Source: Corbicula japonica
Lineage: Eukaryota; Mollusca; Bivalvia; Venerida; Cyrenidae
DNA length: 64,000 bases
Assembly (NCBI GenBank): GCA_038501625.1
Contig: JAZAYU010000009.1
Location: 620,001 to 684,000, forward strand
Direction of reading: 5' to 3'
Program-made: the position numbers and the translations under genes
Shown here: in pieces, positions 45,301 to 54,689 of the stretch
Layout: every line of letters starts with the position of its first letter
How positions within the stretch are numbered: position 1 is the stretch's first letter
Notes under the pieces: model-generated
Databases searched by the model: none
What the model saw: only the letters and a program-made list of their open reading frames with translations
Told to the model about the DNA's origin: nothing

Positions 45301-48300
45301 AATACATCGCCATGTACCTGCTTCCAACCATACTCATCACCCAAATCTTTCTCCTGAAAGAATATAACAAGACAGTTGACATGCTGTCTGCTTTGATCTT
45401 ATGTATTTTATTTAATTTATACAGACTTGAGCCCTAATATGTGAACAACATTTGTATTACTTAATTTCCTACAGACCAGTTGGTGGCAACTATATAAAGC
45501 TTAACCCTTTACTCCATAGATACCATCTTTGTGGCATGGGCAGTGTCTAGCTCCATATAAGCTGGCACATCCGATCTGGATCTGCACTGATCACCCACAT
45601 AATAAAACCATATATATATGAAGTAATGCGTTAAGGGCAATAGATATTGTCTGGAATTCAAACTCTCAGTAAATCTAACAACAATATTTTTGGTTATGAT
45701 TCAATAACAATATCATATTTTGGGTTATAATGTGAAGCATCTTTCTCTAGTTATTCACCTAATAAATTTAAATAGTAAAACTAGGCGATTCTGAAAGTCT
45801 ATTAAACTATATATGCAGCTCATAAATCCTGTCATTCCATTTATCAGAGTAACATGATCACCTCTTTGTTTGAAATCATCGTCTCTACTCTTTGACATCT
45901 ACTTATTAGGGTTATCTTGACCATTAAATCTGTCTCTGACAGAACTTGCCTAAGAAGAGTTACTTTTATAATAACAAAATAATCAAAGTATTACATTGTA
46001 CTTAACCTTCACTTTCACTCTAACTGACCTGATGTATTTTTTACACTTTTTCAGCTGTTTAAGTCTTTAAATAAATGAGTATCATTTCTAATTAGTATTT
46101 ATAAGCTAGTTTTATCTTGACCTACCATTTCATCCATGTCGTCCTCTTTGCTGTACCTGGCATAGTCTTTCCTCAATGTTCTCATCAGTATCATGGAGAC
46201 CAGACCAACCAGAAATATCACCATCATAAACGAGTTGAATATACTGAACCAGTGTATCTGTCAACATAAAATACAGCTTTAAAAGTAAACCGAGGGGAAA
46301 ACTGCCACTTGTTTAACATTTGATCTCAAACTGCTGGAACTGAAGAAAAAGCTGGTTTCTTTAGTCAGTAGAGTAGATAGAGCTGAAAGATGAATACCGT
46401 GAAATCAGTTACTAGTTGAGGGTGACTGGTTTGGTGGTATTTTTCTGTTTAAACAATTGAAGGTCACCACAAAATGATCTCGTTTTCACGAAAACCTCGA
46501 AATTTAATGCTCTAGAAAACTGAACATTTTACAGTATACAAGAAGTTTGATTAACTGCTTACCCTGTGTTGGAAGAAGTTTGGATCCAAATACTTGTCAA
46601 ACCTATCTTCAAACTTCACCTTTGATACATGCCATTTTACCTGGAAAATTACAAAATTATATGGAAATAAAACAAGGTAAATCTGTGAGCTAATGCTCAC
46701 TAGTGATACCCCCACTTTGAGAAATATGACTTTCAAAATGTAATTATAAATTATAAATATATAAAAAAATATCAGGCTGCGGCATGTTATAGTTTCTTAG
46801 AAAACTGTGACGGAAATTTTGTTACGGACAGACAGACAAGGGTAAAACAGTATACCCCCTCTTCTTCTAAGCCGGGGTATCAAAAAGCAATCAAAACAAC
46901 AAAAATTGAATGACTTCTTTAATCAGTTAAATTGTAATAAATGTATCTGTGACTGGCTTTTTATCTGAGTGTCAAAAACAATTTGTGTTTAATGTTTGAA
47001 AAAAAAAGGCAATGATCTATTGGCCCGACAGAACAACTTAATGTTGCCATTTCTACATATTACTTCATTAAACTACATAAATTTTGTCACCAAAACACCC
47101 AGTAATCTACTAATTTTCCATTTAATAAGAAACCAAAATTTGGACAACGATCTCACACTTGACAAGTTATACTCTTTTTGTACAGAGATTTTGTTATGAA
47201 AACTTAACGTATGCTGTAACTTTAATAGCCATTTATCATGTTTTTTTTTGTTCTTTAGTTAGGGCCGTTTACAATGCTTTCCCCTGACCGAAAATTTCTT
47301 TAAATTAGTATTCCCCAAAAAGTAACTTCACATCAGTTTTTTGATTCTCCTTTAGTGAAGAAAACATGCTATATTCCCCAAAATTATAGTGCATGAGCCC
47401 CTTCCCCTGGCAGTGAAAATAACTTGTTTTTTAGTATTATTTTATTAAACTTTCTATTAAAACCACTAATGTTGTTTGTCTATATGTATCAGGGTAATCT
47501 TCAAGTACACTGCAACTCTGTTATATCGCAATATCCAATATATAGCGCTTGGTCCGTGGATCCCAACTGTTTGTACATTTACAATTTTCATTCTTCGTGG
47601 GTGGTAAAAAAGATCAAATGATTAAATCAACGTTGGCGAAAAATTCACAAAACGCACGCTTTTTCCGTGTCGTATTACGTCAATATCGGCAAAGGCTGTT
47701 CATTACATTTTGTATGCAGGGATTTAAGAGGGCCTCGATGTACACGTTCACCAGCAGATACAATTTAACATCAAACGTACGACAATAGATGAAAGTTTTT
47801 TTTACAATTCAGTACAGTTTGTTGTTTTGACATTACCTGCTCATCGACATATCAAGCATATCAACGACGGACGACGACGAACTAACATCACCGACCATGA
47901 CCGACCAACATATCGGCGATCATTTGAAAGTACCGAAAACAATAATACCACCGTTGGAAATTGATGGCGGCGATCTTTGTTTTGTACATTAATTTTATTT
48001 CTTTTTATTAAAAATAAAACTTAATAAATTATATAAAAAAGTTGTTTTAAAAACATTTGTCCAGCACAGAACGTACTCCCTGTTGTACCCGTAGATTTCA
48101 CGACGTGTTAATTACGCAACACCGCGATATACATGCATCTGACAGCAAAAACAAATGAATTTTCCTTGTTTTAGCGCGATTATTTACTTATATCGCGCTC
48201 CGTTTATATCGCGGTTGGCGGGCTTGGACCCCGAGGTCCGCGATATAATGGCGTTGCAGTGTACTTCCAACATTTCCTTACCTCGTATGAAAATGAGATT

Positions 48301-51300
48301 TCTGCACCCATCTCCAGTTTCACTTTAGCATCACTTGTAAGGTTGACATCAACGATTTGCTTTCCATTGTAGCCAATGTCAAACTTTTTGTGAGTCCAGA
48401 TGAAGTATTCCTTACCATCATCCCCAATTTCACCCACAATACCTGCAAAATCCAATTCTTTCAATGAAATATTGTCTTGTTTTTATTTTAATAATTTATT
48501 AACCTTTTCTTTGCATGTAATAAAGTGTAACAATAGAACTTTAGAAGAATGTAAATATAGTCTATCCTGACAAGACATTGTTCTTGTTCTTTCAATACAT
48601 ACCTGCTGTAAGGACCCTTAATAATTAACTGTTATTGACTATAAATTGGTCCAAATAACTTTGGAAATGTGAATTTTTGTTAGAGATTACTTGAGCGCAA
48701 ATCTAACAGTACTTTGGTTGAAGGTAAATTCAATAATTGCTTAACAAAAATGAGATTTATTGCAGATGTCCATTATATATTATTTTACTTTAAAATAGGT
48801 TTTATATTACCCCTTAGTACAGCTTTTATCATGATTTGTGGTCAGTGCAGACTCAGTCAGCCTACACATCTGCCAGTCTGATTAGGACCTTCACTGTGAG
48901 TACAGTACACGCAGCGCGGATTCAACAGATTCCGCGCTACCACCGCGGACGGTATTTCGTTTGGGGGGAAAATCACCGCGGCCAAGCTCTTGGAGGTCAT
49001 CGCGATTCCACCAAGATTATCATTTTGTCCGCGTATCGGCGCAGACACAGCTTTGCAGGGGGTAATAAAAATTTATCAGCGCGACATTGCCGGGGATTCC
49101 TGGTGACGTTCCGCGAACCAACGCGGACGCACATTCATGCACCGATTTATTTAAATTTCTTATTTACATGAAATTACATGTGTACGCGGGAATGACTTCT
49201 GACCAAAAGTTTTAAATAAAATTTGAGTCGACCGTGTCATCTCAATATCTTGTCAAACATTCCATAAGAATCTCAAACATTGCATCATGCTTTCAGTTTT
49301 CACACCTTAGTCAAGTGACATACCCTCTTTGACAGGTGAGACCAAGCTGCCAATTAAGGGTGACACTGATTTTACCAAGGGAATCTTAAACATGTCATCT
49401 GGCTTTCAGTGTTTTTCACACATTACGGTCGCTGTGATTTTACCGATACACGTTTTTCTTGAAGTACTCAATCTGATATAACGTGTAATTAAATAAAACG
49501 CAATCGATTTGTGGACCCCACTTTTTCCATTAAACGTAAAACACTGGTAAAAGCCAGTTTGCATGATTTAAATAAGTTAAAATAATTACCTTGATGGTTG
49601 TGTCGGTTCTTACGAAATCCGCATTTTATTTTATTTATCTTTAATTATTACATATATAAACCGCATAATTTGAAAAACAGCCGTTAATTATAAAAACCGC
49701 ATGTATCCCTTACAAAAAACATGACCATGCTGAGTATTTGGTATGGAGGCAAAAAAATCGATACCGCCGAACATCAAACGCGACTTCAAAAGACGTCGTC
49801 GGCTCGAAACATCCATCCGTGTTTATTTCGGCTTTACTATAAAAACGTTTGATCTACCTGGTAGTGTGCGCGTGTCATTTTTAGCTTGTGTGATGCAATA
49901 ATTACTGAAATCTGATAAAAGCGATAAATTAAAGATCAGGATATATTTAAAATGAAGGAATATGTTAGCGTTCAGTAAATAATAATTGTTTTACTTTGTC
50001 GTTCGTAAAAATGCAACCACGTTCGCGCGATTTACCTCGGCGGATCCTCCGCGACATCGCGGCGGTAAATGATTGCCTAGAGGCATCCGCTTATCACCGT
50101 GATGAATTTACACGATCACGGTGACGAGTGGAAGTCCGCGTATTGCGGGGGACAAAAATTACTCAGTCCGCGATGAAAAAAATCGCGGGGATGAGCGGAA
50201 AAAAAAATCCGCGCTGTGTGTACTGTAAATTGAAACCGATTTCTGAAAAACCACCCTTTGAATGGTAAATTGAAACCGATTTCTGAAAAACCACCCTTTG
50301 AAGGGTAAATTGAAACAGATTTCTGAAAAACCACCCTTTGAACGATGAATGGGCTGGCTCAAACTGACAGAAGGGATATTCCATTACATCAATTCAGTGA
50401 GCATAGGGCTTATTTGCAGTACTCGAGCATACGTACCCCATATTGGCAGATCATCAATGTACATCTGATACCAGTAGTGATTTTTGACAGCATAAACAAA
50501 GGCTTGGTACTTCTCTTCTGTGAGCTTGACAGAACAGTACTTGACATGGGTCTGGTCACCTGAAATTTGTTCTCACTTATGAATACATGAGCCATCAATT
50601 TTCTGCAAATAAATTACGTCCAATATTTTCTCAAAGCTAATCCCTGGTTAAATTATACACTCAATTTTTCATATAGCTCATTAAATACAATAAATAAACC
50701 TTTTTTTAATTTAAGATGTTCTGTTTATCATTATACGCAAGATATTCTGTGATGTCTTACTTTTATAATCTATATCGAGACCGCTGAACTCGAGCTCTGT
50801 TCCTTGTAAAGCCTCCCCCAGTGTCTCATGGTAATGGCTAATGCTCTCTTTGGGACCAGCACAGAAGGGTAAGGAGAAATAAGAGTAGGTCTCTTGTCGG
50901 TTGTGGTATGGACCCACTGTATTCATCCACAAGACCACCTCTTCTGCATCCTCATACTGAAACATGCAGTAGGCAGTTTTAATAGCATATCAATGCAATA
51001 ATAATGAAATGATTAGACATTTTGTGAGTACAAAGAGATAAGACTATATTAATTTTATGAGAACCCTGGAATTATGACCCTTTTGAAAGTTTAATCCTTT
51101 ACTCTGTGAGATACAGATTTTATTCATTGACAAAGTGTACATTTGGATCGACATAATTTACTTTTATTAACAGAAAATTTTAATATTTTTAAAAAACATT
51201 AATTTTATTTTCACATCTTATCATTTAAACTATGGTGTGCAAGAAGGAATATACCTTAATAAATGTTATTCATTTTTGAGCATAAATAAGCAGAATCTAT

Positions 51301-54300
51301 TTCAAATAGTCAAATAAATCTTCTGATCTGACAAGTTAGTTTAGGCAATAGAAAATTAACTCCTAGATTCTCATCCAAATTTTGAGAAAAAATGGGGCGG
51401 TTGGGTGGGTCTTTGGGAAAATATGGGCGGGTGGGTGGGTTTTATTTTATATTCATCATTCTCACAGATTCTAACGACGCTTGTGAAATGCAAAGATAAA
51501 TAAGCGTCCAGCCGAGAATGAACTGCCGATCCGCATTTAAATGTTTCATACTGCGTTTTTCATACTCTGCCAATTTGTACTCGTAATGTAAATTTTGATG
51601 AATGCATTTCTTTTCAAATTAAAAGTGTTAGGGCGGATTGATTGTTGAGGGGCGGCGGCGATGAGAATCTAGGAATTAATTTTCTATTGCCTCATGTTAA
51701 AACAATTTGAATGTGTCTCTCTTCTGAGTAGTCTCAATAATTCGACTGCAAGCACAGACCCATTATCATGCTGACTTTTTACAGATATCTGTCCTTTACG
51801 TCTCAACCAAAATAGACCAAAACTGTGGTGGAAATCGGCGAGGGTTAAGATTTTTAAGAACCCGAGTTTTACTTTTTTTTCCCCTTAAAATCTGTACACA
51901 AGCATGTTCACTTATTGTTTTAAAACACATCTGCGATCAAAATAAATACTAAAATATTATATTTTGTGAAAAATTTCTGTTAAACCCATTACCGTTTAAT
52001 CGCCGTCTCAGGTTTACATCGCCATGCGGGGCGGAGCTTCGATCCAACACGCTAACCAATGAAATTAAGATCTTTCTTCAAAACAATTATGTACAGTAAA
52101 GGAGGGTGTACGCGGTAAATATATTCGAAACGTGAAATTTATGTATGATTTCTTGCGTGTTTATTAAGCAGAAAGAAGAAGTTGCAACTGATTTATAGTT
52201 TCATTTACGTTATAGTAACGATTTAGTTCTAAACCGGCATTCTGGTTACAAAATATAGTTTTAATAAAGAAAGAAATAATCTGACAGGGGTGGAGATGGT
52301 AGGCTGTGATCGGTGTTTTTCTTGTGCATTATGATGATATGAACAAGCCTGTATTTTCGTTTATCAACAATAAAAACTACAACAAACTCAGAGCATTTTT
52401 AATAAAGTATATACAACAGTGATCAAAACTTTCAAGACTGTAATTCGTCGTACAGTTTTATTTCTTTACTCTGACCAATTTGACCCTATAACTGCAAGTA
52501 TTTACATGACAACATGTACAGCGTAACCCGTTTCGCCATGTCCAACCTTTTTGACAACTTCTTAATTCTATTTGAAAATTTAGTGTAGTTTATTTTTGTC
52601 ACTGACGAAACTTTAGGAAACGATTTGTGGTATCTTCCGCTAATATTTCTAGTCAGCTTTTCGTCTTTCAATAGAGTTGCGAAAAACTTCAGGTCTTCAA
52701 GCCTGTCATTATGTAACTGTTGCACAAGTTGTGCAGCTGTTTGTGTTTGTTGTAATTTCGCCTACCTAGCTGATAGATGTTCAGTGAGCGTCGGTCAACA
52801 GGTTACTCACCGGAGTTTAAGGAATTATATTTCCTCCTCGAGATCGACAATTTATATCTAATTAATTGCTAAAGATTTAATTGCTTGGCAGTTTATGGAA
52901 AAGGTGATTGATTTCATCACGAGGATGATCAGTCGCTCTTTCGTATAAAACCCGGGCTAAATTGATAGTACTTTGCCCTGTTCTTTACTTACAAGATTCC
53001 CTAGTTAGCGTCACGGGAGTGCAAGCAAGACTCACGAATCGAGTCTTTCAAAAACTGTATCGGGTTTTATATTTTATCTTAATAATATACAGTGGAATAA
53101 ACATTCTAGGAATTGTAAAATTACTTGGATAATTTTAACAGCGTTTGAATGTTTTGCTGAATTATTTTGCAACTTGTAACAACCACTACACGATCACGAA
53201 ATAATCATTGGACATATTTAATTGAACATTTTTACGTTTACAGCTTTTTCGCATAAGCTGTGTTTTCTAAAGAGAACTCATTACTTGGTTAATTTAATGA
53301 GACTTTATTTGTTCACGATTTTGCTGTGATATTAAATATCTGGACTTGTAAAACGAGCTGTCGTTTTTTTAACTCCGAGAAGTCTAACCAGTTAACAAAG
53401 AACCAAACCCACCGACGCATAGGGGTACATTGTACTGGGAAAATGGACGCTAGAGATCGCTTATTGTTTAAAAAAAACGCTGAAACTATTACAAAAAACA
53501 TCAGCTCTGACAAGATATTATGTGCAACAGTCGACAGTCATAACATGTGATACTTGTACTTGTTCAATGTTGTTTAATATCAATAATGTGCAGTGCCGGT
53601 AAATACATGTTCAAGTAAACGTTAAAAAATATTTTGTATTAAAGGTTTATAAGTTATTAGTGAGTTCCGTTCTTTTCTTATATTTTTGACAAAAAAAATC
53701 ATAGTGTTTTTTGCCGGAAAGAAAATAAAGTATTTTGTAATTGACAAGAATTTATCAATCTTGACTAAAATGTGTAAAACGGCGTTTAACGCTTACGCGC
53801 AGTACAGGTTGTCATATAGTAGCGTCGTGTTTACATCAGCTGTCGATATCCAATATGGTAGAGCTAGGTAGATTTTACCGTGTTAAATCAGTTTGAAAGT
53901 TTAACTGCCGATGTGAACGATTGCGTGAATGGATTTTCTTTATAGATGTCTCATCTGATGCAGAAAATTACAAGCTTTCTGTACATGTAAAAATTATGCA
54001 GGTAAAACCCAATTTTTTAGCCATAAATCGTGCCCAACGGATTTCGTTGGGCATTACATACGCAAAGAAGAAAACTTTTCCACCACAGTTTTGGTCTTTT
54101 TGGTTTGTACTCTGAAGGGGGATATTGACCCAGCAAAAAAATAGCACAATATCCACCTTTTAGAGTACAATTATTTGGACTATCTTCTGAGATGTTCCGC
54201 ACTGCAGTTAATGCGATTACTGCTTTGACATCCAGAAAGCACTCATTAACACGCAAGTTCTACCAAATGATAGTGACTGATCTGTGTATCCAACAGATCT

Positions 54301-54593
54301 ACGACTACGAGACGGGTCAGTAAACTCTGTTCCAGGTGGAATTTGTTGAAGTTTGACAAAGCTGTAGTTCTGGAACTCAGCATAACTCTACAGTGTACCT
54401 TCAAATATGAATCAGTTTGACAAAAAGTTTATAACCATTTTCTGTAAGCGAGAAACGAAAGAAAAAATTTGACAGGTCACCGGGGTTTTGTTGACAACTA
54501 GAATAAACTTACAATATGGTTGTGTTCATCCAAATGCACGTAATTTATGCAAGCAAGTATAATGCAGACGGTAGATAAACTGTATTTCTTCAT
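33252..54593 (-). CDS. TM9SF3: transmembrane 9 superfamily member 3, complete gene
   Basis: Nonaspanin, a Golgi/endosomal membrane protein with a large lumenal N-terminal domain and nine C-terminal membrane spans. CDS is complement(join(33252..33319, 34289..34365, 34954..35037, 35486..35632, 39392..39460, 40593..40732, 41104..41234, 44054..44148, 45187..45353, 46126..46257, 46563..46640, 48282..48442, 50437..50559, 50761..50956, 54513..54593)), 1749 bases and 582 residues, close to the vertebrate length of about 589. All 14 introns have GT..AG ends and all phases join. Landmarks: signal peptide, [82 protein letters not shown], and a C-terminal VKID with the K-x-D Golgi-retention pattern known in this family. 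The introns hold about ten transposon insertions, yet every exon is intact. Confidence 0.98.
33549..33790. repeat. TTAA MITE family D, best copy
   Basis: Ends TTAACCCTTTCCT and AGGAAAGGGTTAA, so the target is probably TTAA as in piggyBac-type elements. Two hairpins follow each other: CGACCAGTGTAGATCCAGAT pairs with its inverse near 33640, and AACAGTTTAGATCCTGATCA with its inverse near 33745. In TM9SF3's last intron. Confidence 0.85.
34289..34365 (-). CDS. TM9SF3: TM9SF3 exon 14: span 9
   Basis: Encodes [20 protein letters not shown] then LGIMCG. Final membrane span. Phase 1 exit before GTAAGT. Confidence 0.96.
34954..35037 (-). CDS. TM9SF3: TM9SF3 exon 13: span 8
   Basis: Encodes [20 protein letters not shown] then YYFFFKTK, the aromatic-rich eighth span. 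Phase 2 in and phase 2 out. Confidence 0.96.
35486..35632 (-). CDS. TM9SF3: TM9SF3 exon 12: span 7
   Basis: Encodes [20 protein letters not shown] then [20 protein letters not shown] and LLNAEDYRW. Very strong family match. Donor GTACGT; the intron that follows in coding direction is only about 450 bases. Confidence 0.97.
35698..36709 (-). mobile_element. internally deleted mariner-like element
   Basis: Exact terminal inverted repeats CGAGGGCTGTCCGGAAAGTT (one mismatch) with TA on each side. On the minus strand relic frames read [17 protein letters not shown] (N-terminal helix-turn-helix of mariner transposases), [15 protein letters not shown] (linker) and [20 protein letters not shown] (C-terminal end). 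The catalytic middle is missing and the frame is broken. TM9SF3 intron 11. Confidence 0.82.
37200..38370. repeat. ~145-bp tandem repeats with nuclear-receptor half-sites
   Basis: Eight units (GTGAACATTTGTGCCAAGTT, TTTTGAAATCCCTCCATTCA, then AGTAACAGTGACCTTGACCT). Each carries TGACCTTGACC once, i.e. TCAAGGTCA on the minus strand. One unit has it mutated (near 38120). Confidence 0.9.
38560..39255. repeat. ~172-bp tandem repeats
   Basis: Four units with TATTAAAACTAATGTAAATG, AACATGTAAGAGC, GGCCAAGCATTGTGGTCAAG and GTAGGAGGAGTTGCGTTCAC. Differences are few in the last two units, pointing to recent amplification. Confidence 0.9.
39392..39460 (-). CDS. TM9SF3: TM9SF3 exon 11: membrane span 6
   Basis: Encodes [20 protein letters not shown] and IE, finishing in phase 2 (AT of a Met codon) before GTAAGT. 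Only 69 bases, placed by homology and by phase on both sides. Confidence 0.95.
39616..40368. repeat. possible TIR element rich in TACCGCGGTA-type words
   Basis: The left part (GGTTACCGTGGTAAAAAGTC, ACAATACCGCAGTATCAT) and right part (GGTATACCGTGGTATTTACC, GTATACCGCAGTATG) resemble each other inverted, but no exact terminus or target duplication is clear. TM9SF3 intron 10. Confidence 0.4.
40593..40732 (-). CDS. TM9SF3: TM9SF3 exon 10: span 5 and GRNLSGQPN loop
   Basis: Encodes [20 protein letters not shown] then [20 protein letters not shown] and PIPEKKW. The polar [13 protein letters not shown] loop is a family signature. The donor GTAGGT splits the Trp codon. Confidence 0.97.
41104..41234 (-). 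CDS. TM9SF3: TM9SF3 exon 9: membrane span 4
   Basis: Encodes [20 protein letters not shown] then [20 protein letters not shown] and GTM. Hydrophobic span plus the conserved [11 protein letters not shown] loop. Phase 0 exit. Confidence 0.96.
41499..42577 (-). mobile_element. Helentron-like element with 151-bp repeats
   Basis: ATACGCCCGTCAAAA near one end matches the inverted ACGGGCGTAT next to a CCCGTTT-TTC-AAACGGG hairpin at the other. The core has about six almost identical 151-bp units (GGTTATAGAACTTGGTCGAG, CACCAACATATTCACCAAGT). The 74-residue minus-strand frames repeating every 151 bp are by-products of the array. TM9SF3 intron 8. Confidence 0.75.
42656..43991 (-). mobile_element. Helentron-like element with ~146-bp DR0/DR1 repeats
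   Basis: On the minus strand it ends in a hairpin with T6/A6 stem, then CTAGT; CATGTCTCCCCC near this end recurs as TATGTCTCCCCC at the other, beside a 14-G run. The core has about eight units with CCTGTGACCTTGACCTTTGA, CTACTGACCCCAAAATCAAT and GGGCTATCACCCTATGAAG. Same intron and orientation as the element at 41499. Confidence 0.78.
44054..44148 (-). CDS. TM9SF3: TM9SF3 exon 8: membrane span 3
   Basis: Encodes [20 protein letters not shown] then [12 protein letters not shown], almost identical to vertebrate TM9SF3. Donor GTAAAT. It lies between two Helentron-like elements in the flanking introns. Confidence 0.96.
44461..45098 (-). mobile_element. Helentron-like element with ~147-bp repeats
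   Basis: AGCTCACCTGTCA near one end matches the arm of a long hairpin at the other (AGCTCACCCTGTCAC-TAT-GTGACAGGTGAGCT, arms 14-15 bases). Four units share GACCTAGATATCATTGAGAT and TGACCAAGTTTGAAGAAGAT. The terminal tetranucleotide reads CTTG rather than CTAG. TM9SF3 intron 7. Confidence 0.72.
45187..45353 (-). CDS. TM9SF3: TM9SF3 exon 7: cytosolic loop and second span
   Basis: Encodes [20 protein letters not shown] then [20 protein letters not shown] and the hydrophobic [16 protein letters not shown]. The donor GTATGA sits inside GAG/TAT; phase 2 exit is confirmed by the next exon restoring Glu-Arg-Gly. Confidence 0.95.
45501..45634. repeat. degenerate TTAA MITE family D copy
   Basis: TTAACCCTTTACTCC at the left, CGTTAAGGG at the right; AGCTGGCACATCC and GATCTGGATCTGCACTGATC inside. 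TM9SF3 intron 6. Confidence 0.5.
46126..46257 (-). CDS. TM9SF3: TM9SF3 exon 6: first membrane span
   Basis: Encodes [20 protein letters not shown] then [20 protein letters not shown] and MDEM: membrane span 1 followed by a charged cytosolic loop. Phase 0 both sides. Confidence 0.97.
46563..46640 (-). CDS. TM9SF3: TM9SF3 exon 5: end of lumenal domain
   Basis: Twenty-six residues, [20 protein letters not shown] then NFFQHR, a near-invariant TM9SF3 segment just before the first membrane span. Phase 0 on both sides, donor GTAAGC. Confidence 0.97.
46672..46871 (-). mobile_element. minimal Helentron-like element
   Basis: GTGAGC-TAAT-GCTCAC hairpin near one end, GATACCCCCAC near it and the inverse GCCGGGGTATC at the other end, with ACGGACAGACAGACAAGG inside. 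No tandem core. It starts only about 30 bases upstream of TM9SF3 exon 5. Confidence 0.55.
47508..48261. mobile_element. TA-flanked TIR element, pogo/Tigger-like ends
   Basis: CACTGCAACTCTGTTATATC at the left, inverse GATATAATGGCGTTGCAGTG at the right, TA on both sides. Such CA..GTTATA..GC ends resemble pogo/Tigger families. No transposase frame. TM9SF3 intron 4. Confidence 0.8.
48282..48442 (-). CDS. TM9SF3: TM9SF3 exon 4: lumenal domain
   Basis: Encodes [40 protein letters not shown] and [13 protein letters not shown]. Donor GTAAGG. A TA-flanked TIR element ends 18 bases beyond this donor, so the splice site has kept only a very short native flank. Confidence 0.96.
48903..50225. mobile_element. 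1.3-kb CpG-rich TIR element
   Basis: CAGTACACGCAGCGCGGA and its inverse TCCGCGCTGTGTGTACTG, with TA on both sides. The outer ~200 bases at each end are dense in CCGCG/CGCGG words while the centre is AT-rich. It landed next to a fragment of MITE family D (48835-48900). TM9SF3 intron 3. Confidence 0.85.
50226..50344. repeat. three tandem copies of a 40-bp unit
   Basis: Unit TAAATTGAAACCGATTTCTG plus AAAAACCACCCTTTGAATGG, three times with few changes, abutting the TIR element at 48903 on one side and 93 bases from TM9SF3 exon 3 on the other. Confidence 0.92.
50437..50559 (-). CDS. TM9SF3: TM9SF3 exon 3: lumenal domain
   Basis: Encodes [20 protein letters not shown] followed by [20 protein letters not shown] and WG. 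The [16 protein letters not shown] block is a family landmark. Donor GTACGT, phase 1 exit. Confidence 0.96.
50761..50956 (-). CDS. TM9SF3: TM9SF3 exon 2: lumenal domain
   Basis: Encodes [20 protein letters not shown], then [20 protein letters not shown] and [18 protein letters not shown]. This is the most conserved lumenal block and separates TM9SF3 from TM9SF1, 2 and 4. Ends in phase 1. Confidence 0.97.
51343..51692. repeat. 350-bp MITE with G-rich interior
   Basis: AGGCAATAGAAAATTAACTC continuing to CTAGATTCTCATC at the left, and its inverse at the right with one mismatch in the first 33 bases. Interior includes GGGCGGGTGGGTGGG at 51425-51439. TM9SF3 intron 1. Confidence 0.85.
52486..52763 (-). 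other. small unrecognised open frame in TM9SF3 intron 1
   Basis: Minus-strand frame reading [20 protein letters not shown] through [16 protein letters not shown] to [18 protein letters not shown] and a stop, about 90 residues, charged and helical in look. It opens after an AG (CTAGGTAG). No family recognised; same strand as TM9SF3 but not part of that protein. Confidence 0.2.
53443..53550 (+). other. short CARD-like N-terminal frame, possible gene fragment
   Basis: ATG in a good Kozak setting (GGGAAAATGG). Reads [20 protein letters not shown], then SSDKIL, like the first helices of a CARD domain, then runs to a stop after CATVDSHNM. No later CARD exon was found downstream. Antisense to TM9SF3 within its first intron. 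Could be a relic, a captured fragment or chance. Confidence 0.2.
54513..54593 (-). CDS. TM9SF3: TM9SF3 exon 1: start and signal peptide
   Basis: Start codon is at 54593-54591. Encodes [20 protein letters not shown] followed by LDEHNHI: a basic N-terminus, hydrophobic core and likely cleavage before LDEHNH, the DEHxH start of the mature protein in this family. Donor GTAAGT. The intron that follows is about 3.6 kb. Confidence 0.93.
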
Positions 54594-54689
54594 TATGATT
54601 TGAAAATAAATGCAAATGTAACAGAAGTCGAGCCGATGACAGTGGATATTCCGTCTCTATGCCAAGTAAACACCGATTTCCTCCATTAG

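Larger units (their letters stand above)
51797..54110. other. 2.3-kb stretch bounded by ~30-bp inverted repeats
   Basis: CCAAAATAGACCAAAACTGT then GGTGGAAA near 51803-51833 recurs inverted at about 54078-54108 with about two differences. In between are two small open frames (52486 minus, 53443 plus) and no transposase. It may be a TIR element carrying captured sequence; ends and target duplication are not clear. Confidence 0.4.

Noticed and set aside
48836..49171. 111-codon frame in CpG-rich DNA
   Set aside because: Spans the inverted end of a TIR element; the frame results from low stop density in GC-rich DNA.
50116..50384. Repeating Gly-Trp-Phe-Phe-Arg-Asn minus-strand frames
   Set aside because: Translation of the 40-bp tandem repeat; three overlapping frames are all open for the same reason.
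54028..54052. Strong hairpin TGCCCAACG/CGTTGGGCA considered as an RNA element or Helitron end
   Set aside because: No CTAG terminus or matching subterminal word nearby; left as an isolated inverted repeat.
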